Assembly (NCBI RefSeq): GCF_000421585.1 | Contig: NZ_ATXH01000003.1 | Location: 1 to 64,000 of the forward strand | Direction of reading: 5' to 3' | DNA: 64,000 bases | DNA from: Thermodesulfatator atlanticus DSM 21156 | GTDB taxonomy: Bacteria > Desulfobacterota > Thermodesulfobacteria > Thermodesulfobacteriales > Thermodesulfatatoraceae | In this document: positions 53,666-62,006 of the stretch, piece after piece | Position numbering within the stretch: the stretch's first letter is position 1 | Layout: each line of letters begins with the position of its first letter | Made by a program: the position numbers and the translations under genes | Notes under the pieces: model-generated | What the model saw: the letters and a program-made list of their open reading frames with translations, nothing else | Databases searched by the model: none | What the model was told of the DNA's origin: nothing

Positions 53666-53960
53666 GAATTAGATCTGCCTCTATATATGGTTGAATTCTT
53701 TTTTTAAGGGCTTTTTTGGTGACGAGATCTACTTTTAATCCTAGGATTTCTTCCAGGTAAAATTTTAGATCCATGTAGTTGTCAAAGGTTTTATAGCTAG
53801 GTTCAAATTCTACGAGAATGTCTATGTCGCTAACAGGGGTCTGTTCTTGTCTGGCAAAGGAACCAAAAATTCCTATTTCCTTTATCCCAAACTTTTTTTT
53901 AAGAAATTTTTGGTGCGTTTTTAAAAGCTGTTGGGCTTCTTTTAAGGTTGTAACTTTCAT
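53655..53960 (-). CDS. mntA: MntA-like minimal nucleotidyltransferase antitoxin
   Basis: A 101-residue minimal nucleotidyltransferase. The motif GSX10DXD is seen as G33 S34 ... D45 D47 in IFGSFARQ and SDIDILVEF. It is encoded first, ahead of hepT, the usual order of MntA/HepT modules. It starts 45 bases before the ABC permease gene on the other strand. Confidence 0.88.
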   Translation of the reverse strand: MKVTTLKEAQQLLKTHQKFLKKKFGIKEIGIFGSFARQEQTPVSDIDILVEFEPSYKTFDNYMDLKFYLEEILGLKVDLVTKKALKKRIQPYIEADLIHVF

Positions 53961-54005
53961 AAAAAATCGGCTAACGTCTTTTTTAAAAATGATACACTAA
54001 AAAAG

Positions 54006-55157
54006 ATGAATTTCACACGCATAAGGGCAATAGTTGAAAAAGAGGCCCGTCAACTTATAAGAGATCCCTTATTCCTTACCATGGCCTTTTTTGTGCCGAG
54101 TTTTTTCATGTTGCTTTTTGGTTACGGGCTTTCTCTTGATGTAGAAAATCTTCCCTTTGCCATGGTTGATCACGACATGAGTGCGGAAAGCCGCAAGCTG
54201 GTCTATCATTTTGTCTCGTCCCGTTATTTTTCCCTTAAAGCGAGCAATTTTTCTGAAAAAGAGGCCTTAAAAGCCCTGATGGAGGGAAAAATTCGCCTGG
54301 TTATCATTGTGCCCCCTGATTACGAAAAGACCCTTGCCAAAGGTCGTGCTGCCAAGGTTCAGTTTCTTATTGACGGAACTTTTCCTTATCGGGCCCAGGT
54401 GGTGAAAAATTACGTAGAAGCCATTTTAGGGCGCCTTAATACCGAGCGTTTGAAAGACTATCTAAGGGCTCAAGGCTTTAGTGAGGCCAAGATCGACGCT
54501 TTTTCTGAACCTGTAAAGCTTGAGGTGCGCTATCTTTACAATGAAGAGGCCAAAAGCGTTTGGTCAATTGCTGCGGCGCTAATAGGGATGATCCTTCTCA
54601 TGGTTCCGCCTATGCTTACTTCGGTTTCTATCTGTCGCGAAAAAGAAACAGGCTCAATCTACAATATTTACGTGTCTCCTGTTTCACGAGGGGAATTCCT
54701 TATAGGCAAAATAATCCCCTATTTTTTTATTTCTGCCATAAATATCTTTGTTCTTTTTCTCTGGGCAACAGCCCTTTTCGGTGCGCCTTTTCGTGGCAGT
54801 TTTTTGCTCTATGTTGTCTCGGCGGCAATTTACGTTTTGTGTTCCCTTTCCATAGGGCTTTGGGTCTCGTCCTTTGCCCGCACCCAAATTGCTGCCCTGA
54901 TGATTTCAGTAGTCATAGCCATGATTCCTTCTTTTCTTTACTCAGGAATGCTTGTGCCTATTTCCTGTCTTGATGAAACCGGAAAGGTCACCGCCCATCT
55001 TTTTCCAGCCATGTATTTTGTGAATATTTTGTTTGGTCTCTTTTTAAAAGGATCAGGGTTTGCTGCCATAAAAACGAATCTTTTAGCCCTCTGTGTTTAT
55101 ACCTGCATCATTTTTTCTTTGGCATATAGGTCTTTTCATAAGCGGGTGAAGGGGTGA
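54006..55157 (+). CDS. ABC-2 exporter permease, YbhS-like
   Basis: A 383-residue inner-membrane ABC-2 permease. It starts with RIRAIVEKEARQLIRDPLFL and one helix, has a large periplasmic domain (about residues 45-175), then five helices. REKETGSIYNIYVSPVSRGEFLIGK is the family loop that contacts the ATPase. It begins 45 bases after mntA starts on the opposite strand, and overlaps the next permease by 4 bases. Confidence 0.9.
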   Translation: MNFTRIRAIVEKEARQLIRDPLFLTMAFFVPSFFMLLFGYGLSLDVENLPFAMVDHDMSAESRKLVYHFVSSRYFSLKASNFSEKEALKALMEGKIRLVIIVPPDYEKTLAKGRAAKVQFLIDGTFPYRAQVVKNYVEAILGRLNTERLKDYLRAQGFSEAKIDAFSEPVKLEVRYLYNEEAKSVWSIAAALIGMILLMVPPMLTSVSICREKETGSIYNIYVSPVSRGEFLIGKIIPYFFISAINIFVLFLWATALFGAPFRGSFLLYVVSAAIYVLCSLSIGLWVSSFARTQIAALMISVVIAMIPSFLYSGMLVPISCLDETGKVTAHLFPAMYFVNILFGLFLKGSGFAAIKTNLLALCVYTCIIFSLAYRSFHKRVKG

Positions 55158-56290
55158 AGACTTTAAACCGCATAAAAGTCCTGCTAGTAAAAGAATTGCT
55201 CCAGCTCTTAAGAGATAAAGTGCTGGTTATTGCTACGATTTATCTCTTTACGGTTGATATTTTTTTGGCGGCCTCGGGCGTTAATCTTACTCTTAACCGG
55301 GTTTCCTTTAAAACCCTTGATTTTGATAAAACCAGTGTTTCGCGAGACCTTATAGATCGCTTTAGACCGCCTTATTTTGAATACCGTGGTGAAGTTCCCA
55401 GGCGTGTCCAGGCAGAGGAGCTTCTTGAGCAGGGAAAGATCCTTGCTTATCTGGAAATTCCCGATGGATTTGAGCAGTCTTTAAAGACCAACCAAAAAAC
55501 GCAGGTGCTTCTTCTGGTTGATACCTCAAACGCTATCATGGGCTACCTGATAGCAGGCTACAGCGCAGGGATAGTGGCCGGGTTTTCTCAGGAAAAAAGC
55601 CTTGAAACCCTCGGGCTTATGCCAGAGATGATAGAACGGCTGCCTTTGGTGGAAGGGGCCTCACGTGTTCTTTTTAACCCTAATCAGGAAGAAACCTGGT
55701 TCAATGCTTTATCTGAGCTTTTAACCGTAATCACCTTGCTTACCATGTTGCTTCCGGCAGCGGCTCTGGTGCGCGAGAAAGAACGCGGCACCATTGAGCA
55801 ACTTTTGGTTTCTCCGGCACGTCCCCTTGAAATACTTCTTGCCAAAATATTTGCCATGACGCTGGTCATTTTATTAGGGGTGTTGGCAGCCACTTCTTTC
55901 ATCATAAAAGGCACCTTTCATATTCCTATGAGGGGCAGCCTTCCGGTGTTTTTGATGATCACCTGTTTTTATGTATTTACCTCTTCGGGATACGGGTTGC
56001 TCATCGGAGGGATAGCTAACAATCTGGCGCAGGTTGGGCTCTTAACAATCATAGCCATTGCCCCGATAGTCTTTCTTTCAGGCACCTGGACGCCTCCTGA
56101 GGCAATGCCCTTTTGGTTGAGTAGCATGATGTCTTTTTCACCGCTTTTTTATTTTATTCAGATGGCTTACGGGCTGTTTTTTAAAGGTGTTGGCTGGGAT
56201 TTTCTCCTTCCCAAAATAGCAAAAATGCTAGCCCTTGGCTTTTTAGTGTTGTGGGGCTCTGCTTTTGCCTTCAAACGCAGGTTTTTTTGA
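55154..56290 (+). CDS. ABC-2 exporter permease, YbhR-like
   Basis: A 378-residue second ABC-2 permease with the same plan: KVLLVKELLQLLRDKVLVI, periplasmic domain, and EKERGTIEQLLVSPARPLEILLAK. It uses a GTG start inside the end of the previous gene. With the partner permease, tandem ATPase and adaptor it completes a YbhGFSR-type exporter; cargo is unknown, drug or envelope component being likely. Confidence 0.9.
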   Translation: MKTLNRIKVLLVKELLQLLRDKVLVIATIYLFTVDIFLAASGVNLTLNRVSFKTLDFDKTSVSRDLIDRFRPPYFEYRGEVPRRVQAEELLEQGKILAYLEIPDGFEQSLKTNQKTQVLLLVDTSNAIMGYLIAGYSAGIVAGFSQEKSLETLGLMPEMIERLPLVEGASRVLFNPNQEETWFNALSELLTVITLLTMLLPAAALVREKERGTIEQLLVSPARPLEILLAKIFAMTLVILLGVLAATSFIIKGTFHIPMRGSLPVFLMITCFYVFTSSGYGLLIGGIANNLAQVGLLTIIAIAPIVFLSGTWTPPEAMPFWLSSMMSFSPLFYFIQMAYGLFFKGVGWDFLLPKIAKMLALGFLVLWGSAFAFKRRFF

Positions 56291-56346
56291 GATTTTTACC
56301 TGTGTCTTGCGAGGTGCCTTTTGGTCACCGAGGCGATATATGTATT

Positions 56347-56375
56347 CGTTCCTATTTTTCGCCGAAAAATAGAAT
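56347..56375. repeat. GGATCCGTTCC palindrome, copy J (truncated)
   Basis: CGTTCCTATTTTTCG, then CCGAAAAATAGAA: the inner stem and left arm survive, the loop has lost bases and the outer right arm is missing. It lies 35 bases before the DUF4139 gene. Confidence 0.7.
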
Positions 56376-56409
56376 ATAATGAAGCTACTAACCACTATAG
56401 GAGTTAAAC

Positions 56410-57834
56410 ATGCCTAGCGTTTTGGTCTTTTTCTTAGTTTTTTTATGGGCTTTTCAGGCTGCGGCAGAGGTAAAACAACTTGAAATTTATCAAAATGGCC
56501 TTTTTCTGACAGAAGAATTTGTCGTAAAACCAGGTGAAAATGTTCTTCCCCTGCTTTCAGCTGTCCCTTTAAAAGAAATAGAAATTTCAAGTGCTTCCCA
56601 GGGCTTGGTTCTCGGAGCGATTAGCACACGCACGGTTACCAGGAAAGAGCCCATTTACAAAACCCTGGCAGACTTAAAAACCAAAGAATCTCAGCTCAAA
56701 AAAGAAATTGCACGCCTTGATAAAGAGCTTTCCCTTCTTGAAGAAGTTTTAAAAGGCAAACGAGAGGTGCCTTCCCCTGAGGCCTTTCTCAAATATCAGG
56801 AAATCTTCAGAGACCTTACCCAGCAAAAAGACGCAAAAGAGCAGGAACTTGAAAAGACTAGTCAAAAAATAAAAGAAATTTCCCAAAAGATAGCTTTTCC
56901 TGAGGTTACCGCCCTTGAGATCCAGGCCTTAAATGCGGGCATTGTAAGAGTGCGTTATCCTGCTAAGAGACTGCTTTCCTGGCAAGAGGCCTACGAATGC
57001 CAGTTTAATTCTGCGCGCTCAGAGCTTTTTATAAAAGGTGAAGCCACCATTAAGCAAAAAAGTGGTTTGGACTGGCGAAATGTCCTGGTGCTTTATTATC
57101 CAAGGCAAAGGGCGCGCTTTTCCCTTTCCCCTCCGCCATTTCAACCCTGGATTATCGGGGAAAGCTTCCCAAGGCCTGAACTTCTCCTTAGAAAAACCAA
57201 AGAAATAGCCCGAAGTCTTATTGCTGAGCCAAAAAGAGAAGAAGGCCCAGGGGCTATCTGGGAACGTGTGGTAACGCGGGTGCCTTTAATTCCCGCGGGA
57301 AAAAGTGTTCTTATTTCCCTTGGCAAAGAACAAATTCCCGTTAAAAAATTTCTCATCGAAGTCCCTGCTTATGCTACGGAAAAGGCCTATTTTCGGGTAG
57401 ATGTGGTTTCGCAAAAAAGCTTCCCGCGCCTTTTCGCCAGGTTTTATCTTGATGGCGTTTATGTAGGCCGGGCCCTCTTAGGCCCTCTTTATCCTGGTCA
57501 GCAAAAAAGTATTTATTTTGGCCCGGCACCGCTTCTTGCTGTCAAAAAAGAAGTCTTAAAAGATACTACGGGAGAAAATTTTTGGGGCAAAGAAGTCCAG
57601 GTGAAAGAAACCCGTTTGACTTTAGTGAACAACTATAAAAAGACTTTTCCGGTGGAAGTAATCGACCGTATTCCCATCTCACGCAAAAAAGAGATAAAGA
57701 TAAAAGCCGAAGCACGGCCACCGTGGCAGGAAATCTCTCCAGAAGGTAAGGCCTTGTGGCGTTTTGGACTTGTTCCTGGAATGCGCCAGGAAATTTACTT
57801 AAAAATCGAAATAAAGCGTCCCAGAAATGAATAA
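56410..57834 (+). CDS. DUF4139-type exported protein
   Basis: A 474-residue exported protein with signal peptide MPSVLVFFLVFLWAFQAAAE. A coiled-coil (about residues 85-165) separates an N-terminal beta domain from a long beta-rich C-terminal DUF4139-type half (RAFSLSPPP-like region, VSQKSFPRLFARFYLDGVYV, FYFGPAPLL-like, KKEIKIKAEARPPWQEISPE). The family includes mucoidy-inhibitor-like proteins of unknown biochemistry. Its last 8 bases overlap the helicase gene, a tie between an envelope protein and a repair enzyme that is probably operon economy and not shared function. Confidence 0.8.
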   Translation: MPSVLVFFLVFLWAFQAAAEVKQLEIYQNGLFLTEEFVVKPGENVLPLLSAVPLKEIEISSASQGLVLGAISTRTVTRKEPIYKTLADLKTKESQLKKEIARLDKELSLLEEVLKGKREVPSPEAFLKYQEIFRDLTQQKDAKEQELEKTSQKIKEISQKIAFPEVTALEIQALNAGIVRVRYPAKRLLSWQEAYECQFNSARSELFIKGEATIKQKSGLDWRNVLVLYYPRQRARFSLSPPPFQPWIIGESFPRPELLLRKTKEIARSLIAEPKREEGPGAIWERVVTRVPLIPAGKSVLISLGKEQIPVKKFLIEVPAYATEKAYFRVDVVSQKSFPRLFARFYLDGVYVGRALLGPLYPGQQKSIYFGPAPLLAVKKEVLKDTTGENFWGKEVQVKETRLTLVNNYKKTFPVEVIDRIPISRKKEIKIKAEARPPWQEISPEGKALWRFGLVPGMRQEIYLKIEIKRPRNE

Positions 57835-60304
57835 ACCTTGTATCTTGCGTATTGAGGCCTCGGCAGGGGCTGGAAAGACCTATCGCCTAACCAGCAGATA
57901 CCTTGAGCTTTTGGCAAATCTTGAGCCGCATCCCCAGACTTTGCGCTCCGTAGTAGCCATCACTTTTACTAATAAGGCTGCTGCGGAAATGAAAGAACGT
58001 ATTGTCAAAAACCTCAAAAACATAGCCCTTGCCACAGAAGAAGGGAAAAAACTTGCAGCACAAACTGGCTTGACTCCTCAAGCCGCAGCAAAGTGGCTTG
58101 AGATAATCTTTGAGCACTTTAACGACCTGCAAGTGCGCACCATTGATTCCCTTGTTTTCAGCATTCTTAAGGGCATAGCCCTTGAGGTGGGGCTACGCCC
58201 TGACCTTGAAGCTGAGCTCAAGGAAGATGTCTTGCTTGCCAGGGCTTATGATAGACTGCTTCTTTATCTTCGCGAGGGGGACACTGCGCTCAGGGATATT
58301 TTCCGCCAGGTGTTGCTAACTTTTCTCGAAATAGAAGCGAGATCTGGGTTTAATCCAGAGAAGGCTATCCGTAAGATGCTTCTTGATCTTTTCCGTTATG
58401 AACTAAAGGGACGGCCTCTTCAAAACAACCAGAGGAACTGGATGCTGAAGGACATGGCAGAAGACGTGGCCAATGCGGCCTCTCGCTTTCTTGTGGCAGC
58501 AGAAGAAGCAGGCCTTAAGTTTCGCTACTCTTTCTGGCATGAAAAGTTCCTTGCCCCTCTTGATAATTTCAGGGCCACGCCTTTTTGGAAAAGTTCTGCG
58601 GCAGATATTTTTAAAGGGCGAGGCCAGGTACCCCCAGAAGTAGAGGCACTTTATGCGGATTTTCAAGAAAAGCTTGAAAAGTATCTCTTTGCCTGGGCGG
58701 TGGTGCGCCTGATTCCCTACGCGCAGTTATATGAAAAGTTAAAGCTTGAACTTGAACGCTTGCGCCAAGAATATGGCCTTATACACGGCGGTGGCTGGAT
58801 TGAAATCGTTGAGCGTGTTTTGCGCGAAGAAGGTATCCCGCTTGTTTATTGCAAGCTTGGGACGCGCTTTCGCCACTTCTTGATAGATGAATTCCAGGAC
58901 ACCAGCAGAGCACAATGGGAAGCCCTGAGGCCTTTGGTGGAAGAGGCCCTAGCGAGAGGGGGAAGCCTCACTTACGTTGGTGATGTAAAACAAGCCATTT
59001 ATGTGTGGCGCGGGGGGGATCCCGGGCTTTTTAAAGAGGTCCCCCAAGAACTTCCTGCAGAGCTTGTCGATGATCCTTTGCCCTATAACTGGCGTGCCAG
59101 GGAAAACTTAGTGGCGTTTAATAACAGGTTTTTTGGGCTCCTGGCAGAAGAGGGGCGTGCTAGATACGTTGCCAGAAGGTTTCTTTATGCTGAAAGAGAA
59201 GAAGAAAGGGCCAAAAATTGCCCCCATGTAGGAGAGCTTGCTGGCTTTATAACAGAAACCTTCCAAAGGGTGCAGCAAGAGCTCCCTGAAGAAAGACCAG
59301 GTGGTCAAATAGAAATAGTTTTTTGTCCAGGAGAAGATCTCCACACCCAGTATGAAGAGATTTTGGCAAGGCTGGAAAAGCTCCTAATCCAACAAAAAGA
59401 ACAAGTAGCCCATAAAAAAATAGCTATTTTGGTACGAACTAACGACCAGGCCGAGGAGATTGCCCACCTTCTTTTTGAGATAGGCATCCCTGCTGTCACC
59501 GAAAATGCCTTAAGAATAACAAGTTCGCAGGTGGTAAAGGCCCTGGTGTCTTTTCTGTCTTTTTTGGATTATCCCTTTAATGATGTAGCGTTGGCAGGGT
59601 TTTTAAGAAGCAAGATAGCTAAAGGTTTCTTAAATCTGCCAGAAAAATTCTGGAAAGGTGCTGGGCGCGGAAATACTTTGCTTGACTTGCTTAAAAACTA
59701 CGATGCGGAAGGCTTTAACAATCACCTTGCGCCTTTTCTTGAAAAGGCAGGATTCCTTTCACCTTACGATTTAGTCCGTGAGGTTTTTGCCCATTTCAGA
59801 ATTTATGAGCGTTTTCCTGAGGAGGAAGCCTTTTTACATCGTTTTCTTTCGCTGGTGCTTGCCTTTGAGCAAGAAGGGGCTGGGCTTTCTGGTTTTTTGG
59901 AGCGCTGGTCTGAAAGGGCTGCCGAGGAAAGGCTTGGGCTTCCAGAGGAGCTAAGTGCCGTGCGGGTTTTGACTATTCATGCGGCCAAGGGGCTTGAATT
60001 CGACGTTGTCTATTTACCTTTTCTGCACTGGACTTTAAAAACACCTTCCCTGGTTACCCTTGAAGAAGGGACTTTGGGATACGTTCAGAGTCCCTATCCT
60101 GGCCCTATAAAAGACAAAGTCATGCGCGAGAAAGCTGCTCAAGCCCTTGAGAACCTGAATCTTTTATACGTGGCCTTTACCCGGGCCAAAGAAGAGCTAT
60201 ATATCTTTATCCCGGAAAAACGGCCTGAAAGGGCAAGTTTTGGCACAGGTGATATTGTGCGCCAATTTTTAGCAGAGCTTGGATACAGAAATTATGCGTC
60301 TTGA
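57827..60304 (+). CDS. UvrD/AddA-like helicase subunit
   Basis: An 825-residue superfamily 1A helicase of the AddA/RecB kind that processes double-strand DNA ends. Motifs: Walker A SAGAGKTYRLTSRYLELL, Ia VAITFTNKAAAEMKERI, II FLIDEFQDTSRAQWEAL, III YVGDVKQAIYVWRGGD, IV LPYNWRARENLVAFNN, V VRVLTIHAAKGLEFDVVYLP and VI NLLYVAFTRAKEELYIF. The C-terminal nuclease normally fused to AddA is absent; it is encoded by the next gene, overlapping by 11 bases. No addB is nearby. Confidence 0.92.
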   Translation: MNKPCILRIEASAGAGKTYRLTSRYLELLANLEPHPQTLRSVVAITFTNKAAAEMKERIVKNLKNIALATEEGKKLAAQTGLTPQAAAKWLEIIFEHFNDLQVRTIDSLVFSILKGIALEVGLRPDLEAELKEDVLLARAYDRLLLYLREGDTALRDIFRQVLLTFLEIEARSGFNPEKAIRKMLLDLFRYELKGRPLQNNQRNWMLKDMAEDVANAASRFLVAAEEAGLKFRYSFWHEKFLAPLDNFRATPFWKSSAADIFKGRGQVPPEVEALYADFQEKLEKYLFAWAVVRLIPYAQLYEKLKLELERLRQEYGLIHGGGWIEIVERVLREEGIPLVYCKLGTRFRHFLIDEFQDTSRAQWEALRPLVEEALARGGSLTYVGDVKQAIYVWRGGDPGLFKEVPQELPAELVDDPLPYNWRARENLVAFNNRFFGLLAEEGRARYVARRFLYAEREEERAKNCPHVGELAGFITETFQRVQQELPEERPGGQIEIVFCPGEDLHTQYEEILARLEKLLIQQKEQVAHKKIAILVRTNDQAEEIAHLLFEIGIPAVTENALRITSSQVVKALVSFLSFLDYPFNDVALAGFLRSKIAKGFLNLPEKFWKGAGRGNTLLDLLKNYDAEGFNNHLAPFLEKAGFLSPYDLVREVFAHFRIYERFPEEEAFLHRFLSLVLAFEQEGAGLSGFLERWSERAAEERLGLPEELSAVRVLTIHAAKGLEFDVVYLPFLHWTLKTPSLVTLEEGTLGYVQSPYPGPIKDKVMREKAAQALENLNLLYVAFTRAKEELYIFIPEKRPERASFGTGDIVRQFLAELGYRNYAS

Positions 60305-60845
60305 TCTCAGGGTAAAACGTTACGATTTGGAGCTCCTTGGAGAACGAGCCAGGGAAATTGGCTACGGTGAGATTGCGCACAAGGCCCTTTATTTTTTACC
60401 TCTTTTACCTAAGGGATATAAACGTGCGGTCCTGAACAAAGAGGTTAAAAAGGCGTTAAAACGAGCGCTTGCCCTCACCGACCCACGATTTCGCGAAGAC
60501 TTTGCCATGGTGGAAGAGTTCCTTGGCAAAATTTTGGTAAAGGCCCTGCTTTTACCTGAAGTGCGACCTTTTTTTGAAGAGGGGGTCAAGGGCTATAAAG
60601 AAATCGAATTGCAGGATGAAAAAGGCGAGCTCCACCGCGTTGACCGCTTGGTGCTAACCGAGCAAGGCCCGGTGGTTATTGATTATAAGCTTGGTGCAAG
60701 GCGTAAGGAACATATTGCCCAAGTGAAACGTTATCAAAAGCTTCTTAGCAAGATATATGGCCAAAAAGTATGCGCGTACCTTTTCTATCTCGAGGAGCCC
60801 ATTCTTTTAGACATTGAACAAATCAAACAACAGCCTTTGATATGA
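60294..60845 (+). CDS. PD-(D/E)XK nuclease subunit, separated AddA/RecB C-terminus
   Basis: A 183-residue protein matching the nuclease end of AddA/RecB. It has an IGYGEIAHKALYF helix comparable to the conserved helix before the site, KEIELQDEKGELHRVDRLV with the metal Asp, and the VIDYKLG DxK motif. It starts ATG 60294 inside the helicase gene, 11 bases before the helicase stop, with a weak ribosome site, so reinitiation is likely. It should assemble with the helicase; a frameshift split of one ancestral gene is the alternative. Confidence 0.8.
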   Translation: MRLDLRVKRYDLELLGERAREIGYGEIAHKALYFLPLLPKGYKRAVLNKEVKKALKRALALTDPRFREDFAMVEEFLGKILVKALLLPEVRPFFEEGVKGYKEIELQDEKGELHRVDRLVLTEQGPVVIDYKLGARRKEHIAQVKRYQKLLSKIYGQKVCAYLFYLEEPILLDIEQIKQQPLI

Positions 60846-60936
60846 ATTGATTTGCAAAATCTAAATAAAAGCAAACTCTCTTTTTAGAGATCCTTTGCGA
60901 AATTGCCGTGATCAGTATTACAAATACAACCGTAAG

Positions 60937-60979
60937 GGATCCGTTCCTATTTTTCGTTCCAAAAAATAGAAGCGGATCC
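60937..60979. repeat. GGATCCGTTCC palindrome, copy K
   Basis: GGATCCGTTCCTATTTTTCG pairs with AAAAAATAGAAGCGGATCC with few mismatches; the loop is of the TTC type. It lies between the convergent nuclease and adaptor genes. Confidence 0.9.
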
Positions 60980-61031
60980 TGGAAGAGGCCTTAAGAAAAA
61001 TTGTTTTGCAAAGTTTCTTTAAAATACTTTG

Positions 61032-62006
61032 CTAGAAAAATTTAATTTTCTTTTTTAGATAGATCTTTACTGGTGAACGCAGAATCAAATCTTTCGTATC
61101 TAAAGGCTTTATAAGTACTTTTAAGGCCATCTCTCTACGTTCGAAAGTTCTTAGGATGAATGATGGTTTATAGCCTGCTTCGGGAAATATCTTTGAAATA
61201 TTGCCTTTTATTTTTCTCCCATTGGGAAGTTCAATTGTTACTGGGTTTCCGAGTTTAATGGAATTAATGTCTTTTAAGCTAAAATAGGCTAATATAAATT
61301 TAGGCTTTCCCGTTGAGATCCGCAAAATGTCATCTCCTGGGAAAACCATTGAATCAAGTGTTACATATTTTTCTAAAACAAAACCTGATTGAGAACTTAT
61401 GTATTTATAGGGGGAGGATTTCTCTCTTGAGGCTCTTAACTTTTCTTCTGTGTCTAGAAGTTCTATTTTTAAAGATTTCTTTTTCTGTTTTAGACTAGCT
61501 ATTTGAATTTCTAGATTTTTAACTAAAGATACTACTGGAATCTTATCAGAAAGGCTAATAATACGTCGTTTGTAAAGGCTTTCAATTTTTTCTAGTTCCT
61601 TTTCTAGCTGGTTTTTTTCTTTGGTTAACTGTTTAATGGTTGATTCTACTTCCTGGTAATTAGATTTGATTATTTTTCGCTTCTTTTCTAGCCACTTTGA
61701 GTCATCATGTATTATATATGGTTTAATTTTTACTAATATTTTTCCTTTTTCGAAAGGAGTTCCTTCTTTTGTTATTGTAATAATATTTCCTTTTATAGGG
61801 CTCCTAACTGTAACTATTTCTCCGGTAACTAGTCCAGATCCTTTTACTATTATGTAGGAGTTGTAAAAATATAAAGCTAGTATGCTAAAAAGAAAGATGA
61901 ATATTAGGCAGTAGTATGGTAATCTTTTTTTTGGCTTTGGTCCTGTTCTATATTTTTCTGTTACTCCTACGGATTTTCTTTTACGGAGTGTTTTAATGTG
62001 AAACAT
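61032..62006 (-). CDS. HlyD-type adaptor of the TolC-like system
   Basis: A 324-residue membrane-fusion protein: basic N-terminus, one helix (CLIFIFLFSILALYFY, about residues 33-48), the first lipoyl half (VTVRSPIKGNIITITKEGTPFEKG-like), a coiled-coil hairpin (about 100-190), the second half (YISSQSGFVLEKYVTLDSMV) and a barrel (FILAYFSLKDINSIKLGNPV). It should bridge an inner-membrane partner and the TolC-like protein encoded immediately upstream. It starts inside that gene: ATG 62006 or TTG 62015, the latter closer to GGAGG. The inner-membrane pump or synthase is not in the window. Confidence 0.82.
   Translation of the reverse strand: MFHIKTLRKRKSVGVTEKYRTGPKPKKRLPYYCLIFIFLFSILALYFYNSYIIVKGSGLVTGEIVTVRSPIKGNIITITKEGTPFEKGKILVKIKPYIIHDDSKWLEKKRKIIKSNYQEVESTIKQLTKEKNQLEKELEKIESLYKRRIISLSDKIPVVSLVKNLEIQIASLKQKKKSLKIELLDTEEKLRASREKSSPYKYISSQSGFVLEKYVTLDSMVFPGDDILRISTGKPKFILAYFSLKDINSIKLGNPVTIELPNGRKIKGNISKIFPEAGYKPSFILRTFERREMALKVLIKPLDTKDLILRSPVKIYLKKKIKFF

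Noticed and set aside
5917-60979. The palindromes as ordinary rho-independent terminators
   Set aside because: They lack a following T-run, several are upstream of genes or in divergent promoters, and arm sequence is conserved far beyond what a terminator needs.
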